This document shows, piece by piece, positions 45,116 to 53,935 of a DNA stretch of 64,000 nucleotides. The notes beneath the pieces were generated by a model. It was given only the letters and a program-made list of their open reading frames with translations, was not told where the DNA came from and did no database searches. Where the stretch lies: NCBI RefSeq assembly GCF_026015295.1, contig NZ_JAPDUW010000001.1, positions 2,465,501 through 2,529,500 of the forward strand, written 5' to 3'. The translations under genes were made by a program, and so were the position numbers. This DNA comes from Segatella copri (GTDB taxonomy: Bacteria > Bacteroidota > Bacteroidia > Bacteroidales > Bacteroidaceae). Each line of letters begins with the position of its first letter. Position 1 is the stretch's first letter.

Positions 45116-45242
45116 GTCATATTAGAGTTTTGCTTGTCTTCTTTTCGCAACACTAAGGTAAGTGAAAATTCTGACATGGCAAAATCCTGGGTAACTTTTT
45201 GTTGCTCAGGCACTTATAAATAATGTTAAATATAGTGTTGCG
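45108..45242 (-). promoter_or_regulatory. IS1380 leader: internal promoter and start-codon-sequestering repeats
   Basis: On the minus strand a promoter TTTG-N19-TACCTTAG overlaps the arm TTTGCCATGTCA (45172-45183). That arm is a perfect 12-nt complement of TGACATGGCAAA (45108-45119), which contains the transposase ATG. A second pair, CGCAACACTA (45233-45242) and TAGTGTTGCG (45146-45155), interleaves with the first. Transcripts from the internal promoter would lack the anti-start arm. Read-through transcripts from outside would contain it. The same layout, with TATCTTAG and a 10-nt anti-start pair, survives in the remnant at 52172-53110. Confidence 0.65.
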
Positions 45243-45262
45243 GAATTAAGGGTAATTATAAA

Positions 45263-46618
45263 CTACAGCTTGTCTATGATGCCATGCTTTTTCAGAATTT
45301 CAAAACGGGTTTCCATAAACTTAAGCATCTTGCCATTGTGCATATCTGCCAAAGTTTGAGGATCATCCCAATCATACCAATTTTTATCACATTTTCTATT
45401 CTCGTCACTTAAATACGAAAATCCCCAAGGGAATTCTTTCCATTGCTCTTCAGAAAGTTTACCCGGAAGATTCTCTTGTGTGAACTTAGGATACTCGTCA
45501 TCTGGATTGCCAGACTCTATCTTAAATTTATGTTTCAGCTCTTCCAGATTTGAATAGTCCCCATTAATAATAGACAACCCATATAACATTCCGCCATTAT
45601 TATCGTCTGTTCGTGAGAAATAGCCAACCACGAATCCTACTTGTGATTGACACTTCTTCTTTCCTACAAAAATCATCCAAACATCTTTATCATTATCCCA
45701 TTTAATGATGTTAACATACCCATTATCATTTTCACGAAGTTCAAGACCATATTCACCTGCCTTTTGCACTAGCTTTTCACAGAAGTCTTTTCTGATTTTC
45801 TCTTTTATCTTTTCCCCACTATGTATGATATTAAGTGTCACATCTAATAAATTTTCATCTGAAAACAACAAATTCCACAATTCATTTTGATATTTTCCTT
45901 CCATAATCTGTCTTGTATTTTTTATATAAGTTATGTATTGCTTAATCACTTCATGAATGCGAGGGCATCCTTTTGATATATTCAAACACTCATCAAGCCA
46001 AGATAAGATATTTGGCTTATTATCAGACTGGTCATAACTTACCGGATAATAGGTTATTGTATTGGAACCCGTAGAATCCTTCGAAGCATATTGACCAGAT
46101 GGAGTGAGATATATCAAGATAAAATCCTCATATTTCTTATCATCTTTACCATGATTATAATATCGCTCAAGTTGTTTAGGTTGATCTTGAGCAGGATTGC
46201 CATATCTATCAAACTTGTTTTCAATAATGATAGCATGCTTTTTGTCATCATGCAAGAGAATGTCTATTTTTCCTCCAGTAGAAGTACCATCCTCAGATAT
46301 CTCATTATTGCCCAAATAAACATCTTGATATTCAATATGACTCGAATTGATATCATATTGAAAATCAGGCTTCAACTTTTCCACAATCTTATCTAGAAAA
46401 GCCTGCAAGAAGCCTTTCCCCACTCCATGATTGGCATCCTTATCAAGCAGCATACGAAGAAAAGGGGTATGCAGTTGTTCCTCAAAGCGCGAAAAATTCA
46501 AATATTCAAAAACGCTGAAATATTCGCCTTTTGCCTCACGCTCTTTCTTCTCAGCCTTACTTTTCTGTAAGATAGACTGAGCTTCTTGCAGCAATTGCTG
46601 TATAGCTTTTAAATCCAT
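45263..46618 (-). CDS. PD-(D/E)XK nuclease superfamily protein
   Basis: 451 residues. The N-terminal FEYLNFSRFEEQLHTPFLRMLLD is typical of the PDDEXK_4-type family. The active-site motif is GGKIDILLHDD (D119), then IIIENKF (E133-x-K135). The C-terminal two thirds (about 230-451) are unassigned and rich in Trp and acidic residues. Such stand-alone nucleases are common in defence islands. It sits 11 nt from the IS1380 end and near the DUF262 pair. The gene is AT-rich. Specific target unknown. Confidence 0.75.
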   Translation of the reverse strand: MDLKAIQQLLQEAQSILQKSKAEKKEREAKGEYFSVFEYLNFSRFEEQLHTPFLRMLLDKDANHGVGKGFLQAFLDKIVEKLKPDFQYDINSSHIEYQDVYLGNNEISEDGTSTGGKIDILLHDDKKHAIIIENKFDRYGNPAQDQPKQLERYYNHGKDDKKYEDFILIYLTPSGQYASKDSTGSNTITYYPVSYDQSDNKPNILSWLDECLNISKGCPRIHEVIKQYITYIKNTRQIMEGKYQNELWNLLFSDENLLDVTLNIIHSGEKIKEKIRKDFCEKLVQKAGEYGLELRENDNGYVNIIKWDNDKDVWMIFVGKKKCQSQVGFVVGYFSRTDDNNGGMLYGLSIINGDYSNLEELKHKFKIESGNPDDEYPKFTQENLPGKLSEEQWKEFPWGFSYLSDENRKCDKNWYDWDDPQTLADMHNGKMLKFMETRFEILKKHGIIDKL

Positions 46619-46825
46619 ATTACTAAAATTTTAATTTCATTCTTTTTCTTATACTTATTCCACATTCTTATAATGTCTATATCAGAAAACGGAAAAGTCG
46701 GGAAGATATTATATAAATTTCATTTTTTTTATTTCCAGTGCAAAAGTACAGAAGACATGGGTAAATTGACTGCACAGGTTCGTTTTATTTTCACAAAATG
46801 ATGAAATAATTGAAATTTGCATGAA

Positions 46826-47265
46826 CCTCAAATCCGCAACTAAGCCCTTCAACGTCCTTCTTGCGTGTACACGTTCTCTCATTACAGAATTATCAGATAA
46901 ACTGAGGCTGAAACACCCACTTCAGCTCACAACATCCCCTTACCCCACAATGCGACTTGAGGCAATACGCTGTATCATACCCATAAGTTGTAGGCGTTAT
47001 CCAAAATCAGTCTGAAAAATATCTGCATAAGCATTATTACAGGTATAGATATTCAGCACATACCGCCTTGATGTCCTGATCCACTTGGCTGGTACAGAGA
47101 TGAACCTCAAGACAAACGCTTTTATGCGACTTGTAGCCTTGAGTCCGAACTTCTTTACGTCAAGTCTTTGGATAATGGCCTTGTAGAAGTTACGGATAAG
47201 TGCTGTAAGAAGAAGGAACACAGTATTCTCTGCCATGAAGGATTTGGGCAATCTGTCCCACCCGA
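46826..47265 (-). mobile_element. IS1380 remnant A (left end plus transposase C-terminus)
   Basis: It begins with the IS end CCTCAAATCCGCAAC (46826-46840) and contains the C-terminal 85 codons of an IS1380 transposase on the minus strand (47251-46997, ending NAYADIFQTDFG). It is cut at about 47265, where sigma-factor sequence begins. It is preceded by ATGAA (46821-46825), which recurs directly after remnant B at 53111-53115. It therefore looks like the left arm of a composite transposon. Confidence 0.85.
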
Positions 47266-47645
47266 GTGCAAAGGTAAAAGAGCGATATCTAATGAAAATA
47301 GGACGTGAGCCTTTACTTTCTCATGATGAAGAGCTTGAACTCGCTAGGAAAATCCGTAAAGGTGGAAGTGAGGGAGAGCGTGCCAAAGAGAAATTGATTA
47401 GAGCCAACTTACGTTTCGTAGTGTCCGTTGCGAAGCGATATCAGCATCGAGGTCTTGCTCTCACAGACCTCATTGATGAGGGGAATATTGGTTTGATAAA
47501 AGCTGTTGAGAGGTTTGACGAAACTCGCGGCTTTAAGTTTATCCAATATGCGATATGGTGGATTCGCCAGAGCATTCTTCAGGCTATAGCCGAGCAAAAC
47601 CATATTACCCGCATCAGTTTGGATAAAATCGGTTCATTAAAATAA
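47266..47645 (+). pseudogene. Sigma-70 (RpoD-like) fragment, regions 1.2-2.4
   Basis: After the IS break the frame encodes [20 protein letters not shown]..., then [39 protein letters not shown] and [17 protein letters not shown]. These are conserved regions 1.2, 2.1-2.4 of a primary-type sigma factor. It stops at GSLK, before regions 3 and 4, and has lost its own start (a start codon inside the IS is the only one). Without region 4 it should not recognise -33 elements. It is probably a stray fragment, though it retains a core-binding region. Confidence 0.75.
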
Positions 47646-47827
47646 GCGTTTAATGAAAGAGACAAGAAGTTGCCCTGCTCGTGATGGGTGGTACGATTTT
47701 TTATTCTTATTATTTGTTAATGGGCAGTTATTTTTCACAGCTTTTTATTAAATTTGTAGATGGTAAGGCATTACTATATTATGTCTATGCTATAAGTGTA
47801 AACAATTTTCAATATAACAAACAGCCT

Positions 47828-49621
47828 ATGAGTGCTAATAAAATAACTTTAGGACAGTATATCGATGGTAAGACGATCCAAATACCATGTTATCAGCGTG
47901 GATATATTTGGGGAAAGGAGCATGTTGGCTCTAAAAATTCTGTGAGTTATATGCTTGATACTTTATGTGAGGGTTATAAAAACTCTACGGACATCTTTAT
48001 CCAAGGCATTACCGTTGCTATAGAAGGTGACAAATATTCTGTTATAGATGGTCAACAGAGAAGTACATTTTTTTATCTATTACTCAAAACTTTGGGTGTA
48101 GAGCATCCTTTTACCATCGAGTATAATAGCAGTAGAGGTAGTACAGTCGGTGGTGGTAAAGTAAATCCTGGAGAATGGTTAAAGAATTGCAATGAAGATG
48201 AAGAAATAACTACTCAGGACGGTTATTTTTTCAAGAAGACTATCTGTTTGATAAAGAAGCATGAACTTTATACTAAGAATAAGAATGAAATAATCAAGTA
48301 TATACGTCAACATGTTTACTTCTTGCTCATTAATATATCTCAGGAACTTGCCGTCTCAACATTTACCATGATGAATGGCAATAAGGCCATTATGCAAGAT
48401 TATGAACTAATTAAGGCAGACTTGCTTCGCATGGCTTCTTTAGGGACTGGTGGATATACTAATAATCAGGCTAGTGAGTGGGACAATATCTCATTGCGTA
48501 GTAGATATGCCCATGAATGGGATAGATGGCTTCATTGGTGGAACCAGGAAGAGGTAAAACTTATGTTTAATTGCCAAAATCCGATGGGCTGGCTTTTGAA
48601 GACCGAATTTGAAGACAATAAAAGCGGATTGTTTGAAGCCTATAAATTAAAATTAAAAGAGAATAATAAGGCAAAGAATCCTGCATTTTCAGCAAAGTAC
48701 CTTTTTTCTCAGTTAAGAGATTGCCAGCACAAGTTTGAAGATGTTTTTTCACTTCCAAAGGAGGCGAACTGCTTTGGAGTGATAATGAGGTTGCTATCTA
48801 ATGACCAAGACAAAATAGGCTTTATCAAAGCATACTTTGGTTATACAGGTGAGAATGACAAATGTAATGTGCAAGATTTAAAGCTTGTTGTAGATTTACT
48901 TTTGATTGGTTTCACCTACAAGAATATAGTTCATCATGATTTTGAAAAGAAAGATAAAATAGAAGAATTTCGTCAGACATTGGCTCAGAATCCAATTTAT
49001 GGTGTGAATAATGAGCTTGCATATAATTATCTCTTGGTTAGAAATGTTGAGAGAGACACTGAATTGAATAGAAAGTTTGACTTTACTATTGTGGCAGGTA
49101 ATCGCTCCTTGGAGCATGTCTATCCAAAGTCAATGGTTTTACATTTACAAAATAATGACATCTATAGAGGAGATAGTGAACCATTAAAGTATGAAAAGGA
49201 TTTCAAAGATGAAGATTTTAATAAGCAAAATGGTTCTTTGAAACTTGGCGAAATAATTATGGAAAAAGGCTATATTTCAAGAGATGACATCCAAAATCAT
49301 TGGAAAGATTTAGTCAAAGATAATTCATCGGAGCTATCTTTGGATTTGGCATCTGTTATATTGTCAGAACACAGCATTGGCAATTTGTTGCTATTATACG
49401 GAAATAACAATTCTGAATTTGGTAATATGTTGCCTGAGAAAAAACGACAAAGCTATTTTGATTTGAGTAAAGGTTTTTTCAGCAGCCGTCATCTTTTGCA
49501 TACAGTGTTTAGTTTCGCTCAATACCAAAAGTTTGACGAATCAGCCATTTGCCAAAATCAGTTGGATGTAATCAATGATGTTGAGCAGCGCATCAAATAT
49601 GTGGAATTAATAATTAAGTAA
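47828..49621 (+). CDS. DUF262 plus DUF1524-type HNH protein (GmrSD-like)
   Basis: From the ATG at 47828 (MSANKITLGQYIDG) the product has 597 residues. The frame is open upstream but that part is hydrophobic and atypical. The N-terminal DUF262 domain has IPCYQRGYIWG and the nucleotide-binding DGQQR motif (74-78). Near residue 430, NRSLEHVYPKS matches the H-x-x-P-x-S HNH motif of DUF1524. GmrSD-type enzymes are NTP-driven type IV restriction systems attacking glucosylated phage DNA. This gene is strongly AT-rich relative to flanking host genes and ends 5 nt before a second DUF262 gene. Confidence 0.8.
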   Translation: MSANKITLGQYIDGKTIQIPCYQRGYIWGKEHVGSKNSVSYMLDTLCEGYKNSTDIFIQGITVAIEGDKYSVIDGQQRSTFFYLLLKTLGVEHPFTIEYNSSRGSTVGGGKVNPGEWLKNCNEDEEITTQDGYFFKKTICLIKKHELYTKNKNEIIKYIRQHVYFLLINISQELAVSTFTMMNGNKAIMQDYELIKADLLRMASLGTGGYTNNQASEWDNISLRSRYAHEWDRWLHWWNQEEVKLMFNCQNPMGWLLKTEFEDNKSGLFEAYKLKLKENNKAKNPAFSAKYLFSQLRDCQHKFEDVFSLPKEANCFGVIMRLLSNDQDKIGFIKAYFGYTGENDKCNVQDLKLVVDLLLIGFTYKNIVHHDFEKKDKIEEFRQTLAQNPIYGVNNELAYNYLLVRNVERDTELNRKFDFTIVAGNRSLEHVYPKSMVLHLQNNDIYRGDSEPLKYEKDFKDEDFNKQNGSLKLGEIIMEKGYISRDDIQNHWKDLVKDNSSELSLDLASVILSEHSIGNLLLLYGNNNSEFGNMLPEKKRQSYFDLSKGFFSSRHLLHTVFSFAQYQKFDESAICQNQLDVINDVEQRIKYVELIIK

Positions 49622-49626
49622 AACGT

Positions 49627-52017
49627 ATGATACATGAAAATATAAAGTCAGATGATAATCGTTTGAAATCAAGTCAGTTGTATGATTTAAAGGGATTATT
49701 TGTAAGTTCAGATAATTCCAAGATTGTCATACCTGATTTACAGAGAGATTATTGCTGGGGAACTACAGGTAATCTGGTAGTGGACTTTGTAGACAACCTC
49801 ATAAAACACTTTGAGGAGAATAGATCAAAGGATTTAATCATAGGACTTATCTATGGTTATTATGAGAAGGAGCGTCCTTATTTGCAGCTTTGTGATGGTC
49901 AGCAGCGTTTGACAACATTGTATTTGTTACTTGGCTTACTGAATATTATGTCAGAAGAAGAGAATCCCTTCCAGGATTTCTTGATTTCAGATTTTGAGTA
50001 TAATTTGGATGATAAAGAGCCAACGTTATTATATGCGATAAGAGATTCTTCACTATATTTCTTATCTGATTTAGTATGCAAGTTCTTTATCAAGTCTGAT
50101 AAGAATAAATATGCTTGGCAAGATAACATCCCTAGCGATTTTATCAAAAAGCAGAGTTGGTGGTTCCATGAATATGAGTCAGATCCTACTATCCAGAGTA
50201 TGTTGGTTACTTTGGATAAGATGGCAGAATTGCTGAAAGATAAGAAATTTGATGTTATTGCCCTTGGTAAGTATATCACAGAACACCTATTCTTTGTCTA
50301 TTATAATATGGGCAACAGGAAAGATGGTGAAGAAACATTTGTCATTATTAATACTACAGGTGAGCCATTGACTTCTACAGAGAACTTAAAACCTCTTGTA
50401 GTAACTCATGATGATAAGAGCAAGTGGAAGAGAAATAGTGAGATTTGGGAAACAATCGATAATTATTTTTGGAATCATAGACGTAAAGATGAGGAGACTT
50501 CCGATTTAGGCATGAAGGAGTTTCTGCGCATGGTTGCTGCTATTTTTAATCCTGAGAGAGCAATCGCAGATTATCTATCACGTGAGAAAAATGACTTCAA
50601 ATTCCCTTATGAAAACATTTCTATACAACAGATTGACACTGTGTTTCAAAATTTCAAGAAATTGGATACAAATCCTACATTGATGGAAATATGTCAAAAA
50701 ATGTCTCTTACAGCTAGTGGCGAATTTAGTAAGCAGAAAGATTTGAAAGAGTACTTTGTCATTTTGCCACTGATTAAGTATCTTATGGAACATCCTTCTG
50801 CAGAGGATATTGATATAAAGCGAGTGTATGAATTCCTTTACAACATCACTCGTTATACTGTTATCAGAAGTCAAGAAAATCAGATTGCTGATGCAATCCA
50901 TGTGTTAAGTAAGTTGGAAGGCAATGACATTTGTGGACTGCTTGATATGGATGCAAAAGAGCACAAGATTTTGACAGATGAAGAATTGCTTAGATTGAGA
51001 ATCTATAAAGAAAATGAAAGTAAACGTGAAAGTATAGAGCAATTGTTTGACGACATGTCAAAAAGATCGGTATGTCCTGTTTTGCACGGAAGAATTTCTA
51101 CCATTATAAAATGGGCAGGATTTGACGAGAATGGTTGTTTTAATAAGGATAAGTTTGCTCTTATAAAGCAGAAGTTCGAGCAACTATTTTTTAAGTACCA
51201 CCAGACTGTATCAGACTTAACTGCCATATCATTTGCTTGTTCTGTGGATATGGATAAATATCCTGTTCATACAGGAAGTGATAACTATTCTTTTTTGTAT
51301 AATTTAGATGATTGGTATGACCGTTTCTTTAAAGGTGATACTAGTGTGCATACTGATAAAATTGATAGTGATAAGTCTGCAAGTGAAGAGGATAGACTTT
51401 CCGTCAAATTGGGTAAGTATATTGATACTTTAAAGCTTGACGATATGGTATCAAGCCAAATTAGCATTATTGATAGTTGGTTGTTGAATGCTTCTCATTC
51501 GAAGAATATTTTCTTTCAGTTTGTCGAATATTTTAAACAAGTTGGCTTTTGGAAAAGTAACGGCTATAACATAAAGTTTAATGAGGGTGGTTCTTGGGGC
51601 AGAATGTTGAGAATAAAAGATACTCAATTCACACAGATAATCTATAGCTCGAATAATAACTATCGCGACATTTATCTCTATGGGAATGCTTTTGTCAATA
51701 GTGGGGAGAAAAATTCTAAATGGAAACGAATAGAATGTTGGAAAGGTGATTATGTATGCCTTTTTTCTGATTTGATAAATTATGATGTAGCCATAGAATT
51801 ATATTTTGATGATGATTCTTTAGGTTATCTATCAGTATTCCAAAGAGATAACGGTAAGAAAAAATTACCGTTCTTTGATAAGGTTGTTCAAGAATTCGAG
51901 TTGAAGGAAGATGATAAGGAAAAAGCTGGTATATATTATTCCAGCCATGAATCTCCAAAGGATATTATGGATAAAATGAATAGTATCAGGGAGTTTATTG
52001 CCAGTAGTCTTTCTTAA
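49627..52017 (+). CDS. Second DUF262 protein with unassigned C-terminal domain
   Basis: 796 residues. The DUF262 domain shows IPDLQRDYCWG and LQLCDGQQRLTT (DGQQR 90-94), then FVIINTTGEPLT, a typical later DUF262 motif. No HNH is seen. The C-terminal ~170 residues (VGFWKSNGYNIKFNEGGSWGR...ELYFDDDSLGYLSVFQRD) are strand-rich and may be a sensing or partner-binding domain. The tight pairing with the DUF262-HNH gene suggests the two form one restriction system with the nuclease only in the first. Confidence 0.75.
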   Translation: MIHENIKSDDNRLKSSQLYDLKGLFVSSDNSKIVIPDLQRDYCWGTTGNLVVDFVDNLIKHFEENRSKDLIIGLIYGYYEKERPYLQLCDGQQRLTTLYLLLGLLNIMSEEENPFQDFLISDFEYNLDDKEPTLLYAIRDSSLYFLSDLVCKFFIKSDKNKYAWQDNIPSDFIKKQSWWFHEYESDPTIQSMLVTLDKMAELLKDKKFDVIALGKYITEHLFFVYYNMGNRKDGEETFVIINTTGEPLTSTENLKPLVVTHDDKSKWKRNSEIWETIDNYFWNHRRKDEETSDLGMKEFLRMVAAIFNPERAIADYLSREKNDFKFPYENISIQQIDTVFQNFKKLDTNPTLMEICQKMSLTASGEFSKQKDLKEYFVILPLIKYLMEHPSAEDIDIKRVYEFLYNITRYTVIRSQENQIADAIHVLSKLEGNDICGLLDMDAKEHKILTDEELLRLRIYKENESKRESIEQLFDDMSKRSVCPVLHGRISTIIKWAGFDENGCFNKDKFALIKQKFEQLFFKYHQTVSDLTAISFACSVDMDKYPVHTGSDNYSFLYNLDDWYDRFFKGDTSVHTDKIDSDKSASEEDRLSVKLGKYIDTLKLDDMVSSQISIIDSWLLNASHSKNIFFQFVEYFKQVGFWKSNGYNIKFNEGGSWGRMLRIKDTQFTQIIYSSNNNYRDIYLYGNAFVNSGEKNSKWKRIECWKGDYVCLFSDLINYDVAIELYFDDDSLGYLSVFQRDNGKKKLPFFDKVVQEFELKEDDKEKAGIYYSSHESPKDIMDKMNSIREFIASSLS

Positions 52018-52171
52018 AAACTGGTTAATGTTGGATATATAAGTGTCTCTCTTACCATCGCATAGGAGAGGTGTTTTGAAATAACTCATTTTTCTGTCAG
52101 TAAAATTAACGAAATTCAGATAATATGTGGATAGCTATTGCTTATCGATATATTATCTGAATTTAGTTCTA

Positions 52172-53110
52172 CCTCAAATCCGCAACTAAGCCCTTCAACG
52201 TCCTTCTTGCGTGTACACGTTCTCTCATTACTGAATTATCAGATAAATTGAGGCTAAAACACCCACTTCAGCTCACAACATCCCCTTACCCCACTATGCG
52301 ACTTGTAGCCTTGAGTCCGAACTTCTTTACGTCAAGTCTTTGGATAATGGCCTTGTAGAAGTTACGGATAAGTGCTGTAAGAAGAAGAAACACAGTATTC
52401 TCTGCCATGAAGGACTTGGGCAATCTGTCCCACCCGAAACCATTGTTCATATCATCGAAGATACGTTCCTTTCCTCCACGATTTCCTCGGAACATGATCC
52501 GCAATCAGCTCTGAAACGATTGATAGTAAGTCCGTTCTGTTCACTCTTCAGCGTATCCTTCTGATGAAAACGAACATTTGTGTTACCATCGCTATTCTCA
52601 ATGCCAACAATCAAGTCGCCAATAACCGCCACGCCAGGGCGATAACCAAAGAACTTCTTGTATGCAGGCTTTGCATCATACTTCTCAGTCTCTATGAACT
52701 GATGGTAGAAATCAACATCATACATCTCACCCTCTTTAAGTTGACCAGATGCAAAAATACAATTGAGCAGTGACATCCTCAATGCATGAGCCACCACAGA
52801 AGTAGATACTCAAGAGAGAACAGATGATTTCGCTGTACTGATAACCGAACAATCTACACCTTAGACCGAGGGGTGAGTCGATTGCAGATGACAATGTAGA
52901 GTCAAATTGCTCCATGATTGAAAATTTTCCTCCCAAAAGAGTGAGTTTCTCAGATTTTATTTGTATTTTTGCCATGCCTATCGCTGGATTTTCTTGTTTT
53001 CTTTTGCAACACTAAGATAAGTGAATTCTTCGACATGGCAAAATTCGGGGCAACTTTTTGTTGCTCAGGATATTATAAAAGTTTAAATTTATAGTGTTGC
53101 GGAATTAAGG
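52172..53110 (-). mobile_element. IS1380 remnant B (both ends kept, transposase deleted internally)
   Basis: Both ends are present (CCTCAAATCCGCAAC at 52172 and GTTGCGGAATTAAGG ending at 53110). The interior has at least three deletions relative to the intact copy, so no full transposase remains. Pieces corresponding to the N-terminus (MAKIQIKSEKLTLLGGKFS, near 52975) and middle are visible on the minus strand. One deletion joins two ATGCGACTTG words that are 174 bp apart in remnant A. It has no target duplication of its own, but ATGAA after its right end matches the base pairs before remnant A. Confidence 0.85.
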
Positions 53111-53186
53111 ATGAAATAAATCTATCTTGTGCAACATATTTTCCTACTTTTCCGTTATTTTTGTACCAAAATAAAAGAAACAGAAT

Positions 53187-53574
53187 ATGGCTATCAATCA
53201 ATTGAACAAATATGTCTGGCTCGTGGAAACCATCCATCGGGCTAGAAAAAGGGGCGGCATCACCTTAAAGGAAATCCAAAGCAGATGGAAGGATTCTGAT
53301 CTCAGCGAAGGAACGGAACTCTCTCGCCGTACCTTCATCAACAACCTCCATTCCATCGAGGAACTGTTTGAAAATCAGCATCTGCTGTGACAGCGGATAC
53401 CGCTATTACATTGAGTATGGTGACTGTTTCGAGGAAGGAAGTGCCAGAAGCTGGATGCTCAATGCTTTCTCCCTCAATGCCATGGTTGGCAACAGTCACA
53501 AGCTCAAGGAGCGTGTACTCCTGGAAGATATTGCCGAAAAATTGAGAAATCTCACAAAGAAATACCAGATTTAA
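53187..53574 (+). pseudogene. WYL-type transcriptional regulator remnant (frameshifted, C-terminus missing)
   Basis: Frame one (53187-53390) reads MAINQLNKYVWLVETIHRAR...LSRRTFINNLHSIEELFENQ. After a frameshift near 53375 the next frame continues CCDSGYRYYIEYGDCFEE...SWMLNAFSLNAMVGNSHKLKERVLLEDI. Together this is the N-terminal winged-helix and start of the WYL region of a regulator family abundant in Prevotella. The rest of the WYL domain is absent. It lies just downstream of the composite transposon insertion. Confidence 0.7.
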
Positions 53575-53680
53575 TCAATTAAGGAATAACAGATTTAATC
53601 TATCAAGAAATATCAGATACAATCATCTGAAACTAGGAGAAAAAGGCGGCAAATACATTTTTCGTATTTACCGCCTTTTC
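53561..53680. terminator. Degenerate ~25-bp repeats followed by a strong terminator
   Basis: Three decayed copies of an ACAGATTTAATC-type unit (53561-53632) precede a hairpin AAAAGGCGGCAAATAC / GTATTTACCGCCTTTT (53641-53679) with T on the + strand and A on the minus strand. The remaining sequence to 53870 shows no gene. Confidence 0.6.
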
Positions 53681-53879
53681 TTTATGGGTGATGCATCAGA
53701 ACCCAACCTTTCTCTTGGGGGTTCTTCCTTCCAGCCTTTCACTATCGCAATACCCGACAAGAGATTTACAGATTGAGATTTATTTCTTCTGCGCAGTAAT
53801 TTTGATGGATAAGCACTGTCAAAATGCAAGTTTTAAAAATTATTAGGAAAAGAAGTGGCGATAGTTACATAAAAAGTAG

Positions 53880-53887
53880 TATCTTTG
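53880..53887 (+). promoter_or_regulatory. -7 promoter box of the AAA ATPase
   Basis: TATCTTTG, 49 nt before the ATG at 53936. No convincing -33 TTTG was picked out. Confidence 0.5.
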
Positions 53888-53935
53888 CATTTCATAAAAC
53901 ATGTAACACAAAATATGGAATAGATATAAAACGTT

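Larger units (their letters stand above)
43661..45251 (-). mobile_element. Complete IS1380-family insertion sequence with 5-bp target duplication
   Basis: The left end CCTCAAATCCGCAAC (43661-43675) and right end GTTGCGGAATTAAGG (45237-45251) are imperfect inverted repeats. The flanks are GTAAT immediately before 43661 and GTAAT immediately after 45251, a 5-bp target duplication. The element of 1591 bp holds one transposase gene on the minus strand. The right 93 bp are also present at the start of the window. Confidence 0.9.
46821..53115. mobile_element. Composite IS1380 transposon carrying a DUF262 restriction pair
   Basis: Outer ends are the two kinds of IS1380 terminus in the expected orientation, and ATGAA occurs directly outside each (46821-46825 and 53111-53115). 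This implies that remnant A, the sigma fragment, both DUF262 genes and remnant B (46826-53110) moved as a unit. Transposase now has to come from another copy, such as the intact element at 43661-45251. A chance 5-bp match is about 1 in 1000. Confidence 0.7.

Noticed and set aside
52172..53110. Independent recent IS1380 insertion
   Set aside because: Its own flanks do not match each other (TTCTA before, ATGAA after). The match is with the left flank of remnant A, supporting a composite element.
53368..53574. Separate small gene
   Set aside because: It continues the WYL-type regulator of 53187-53390 in another frame, so both were merged into one pseudogene.
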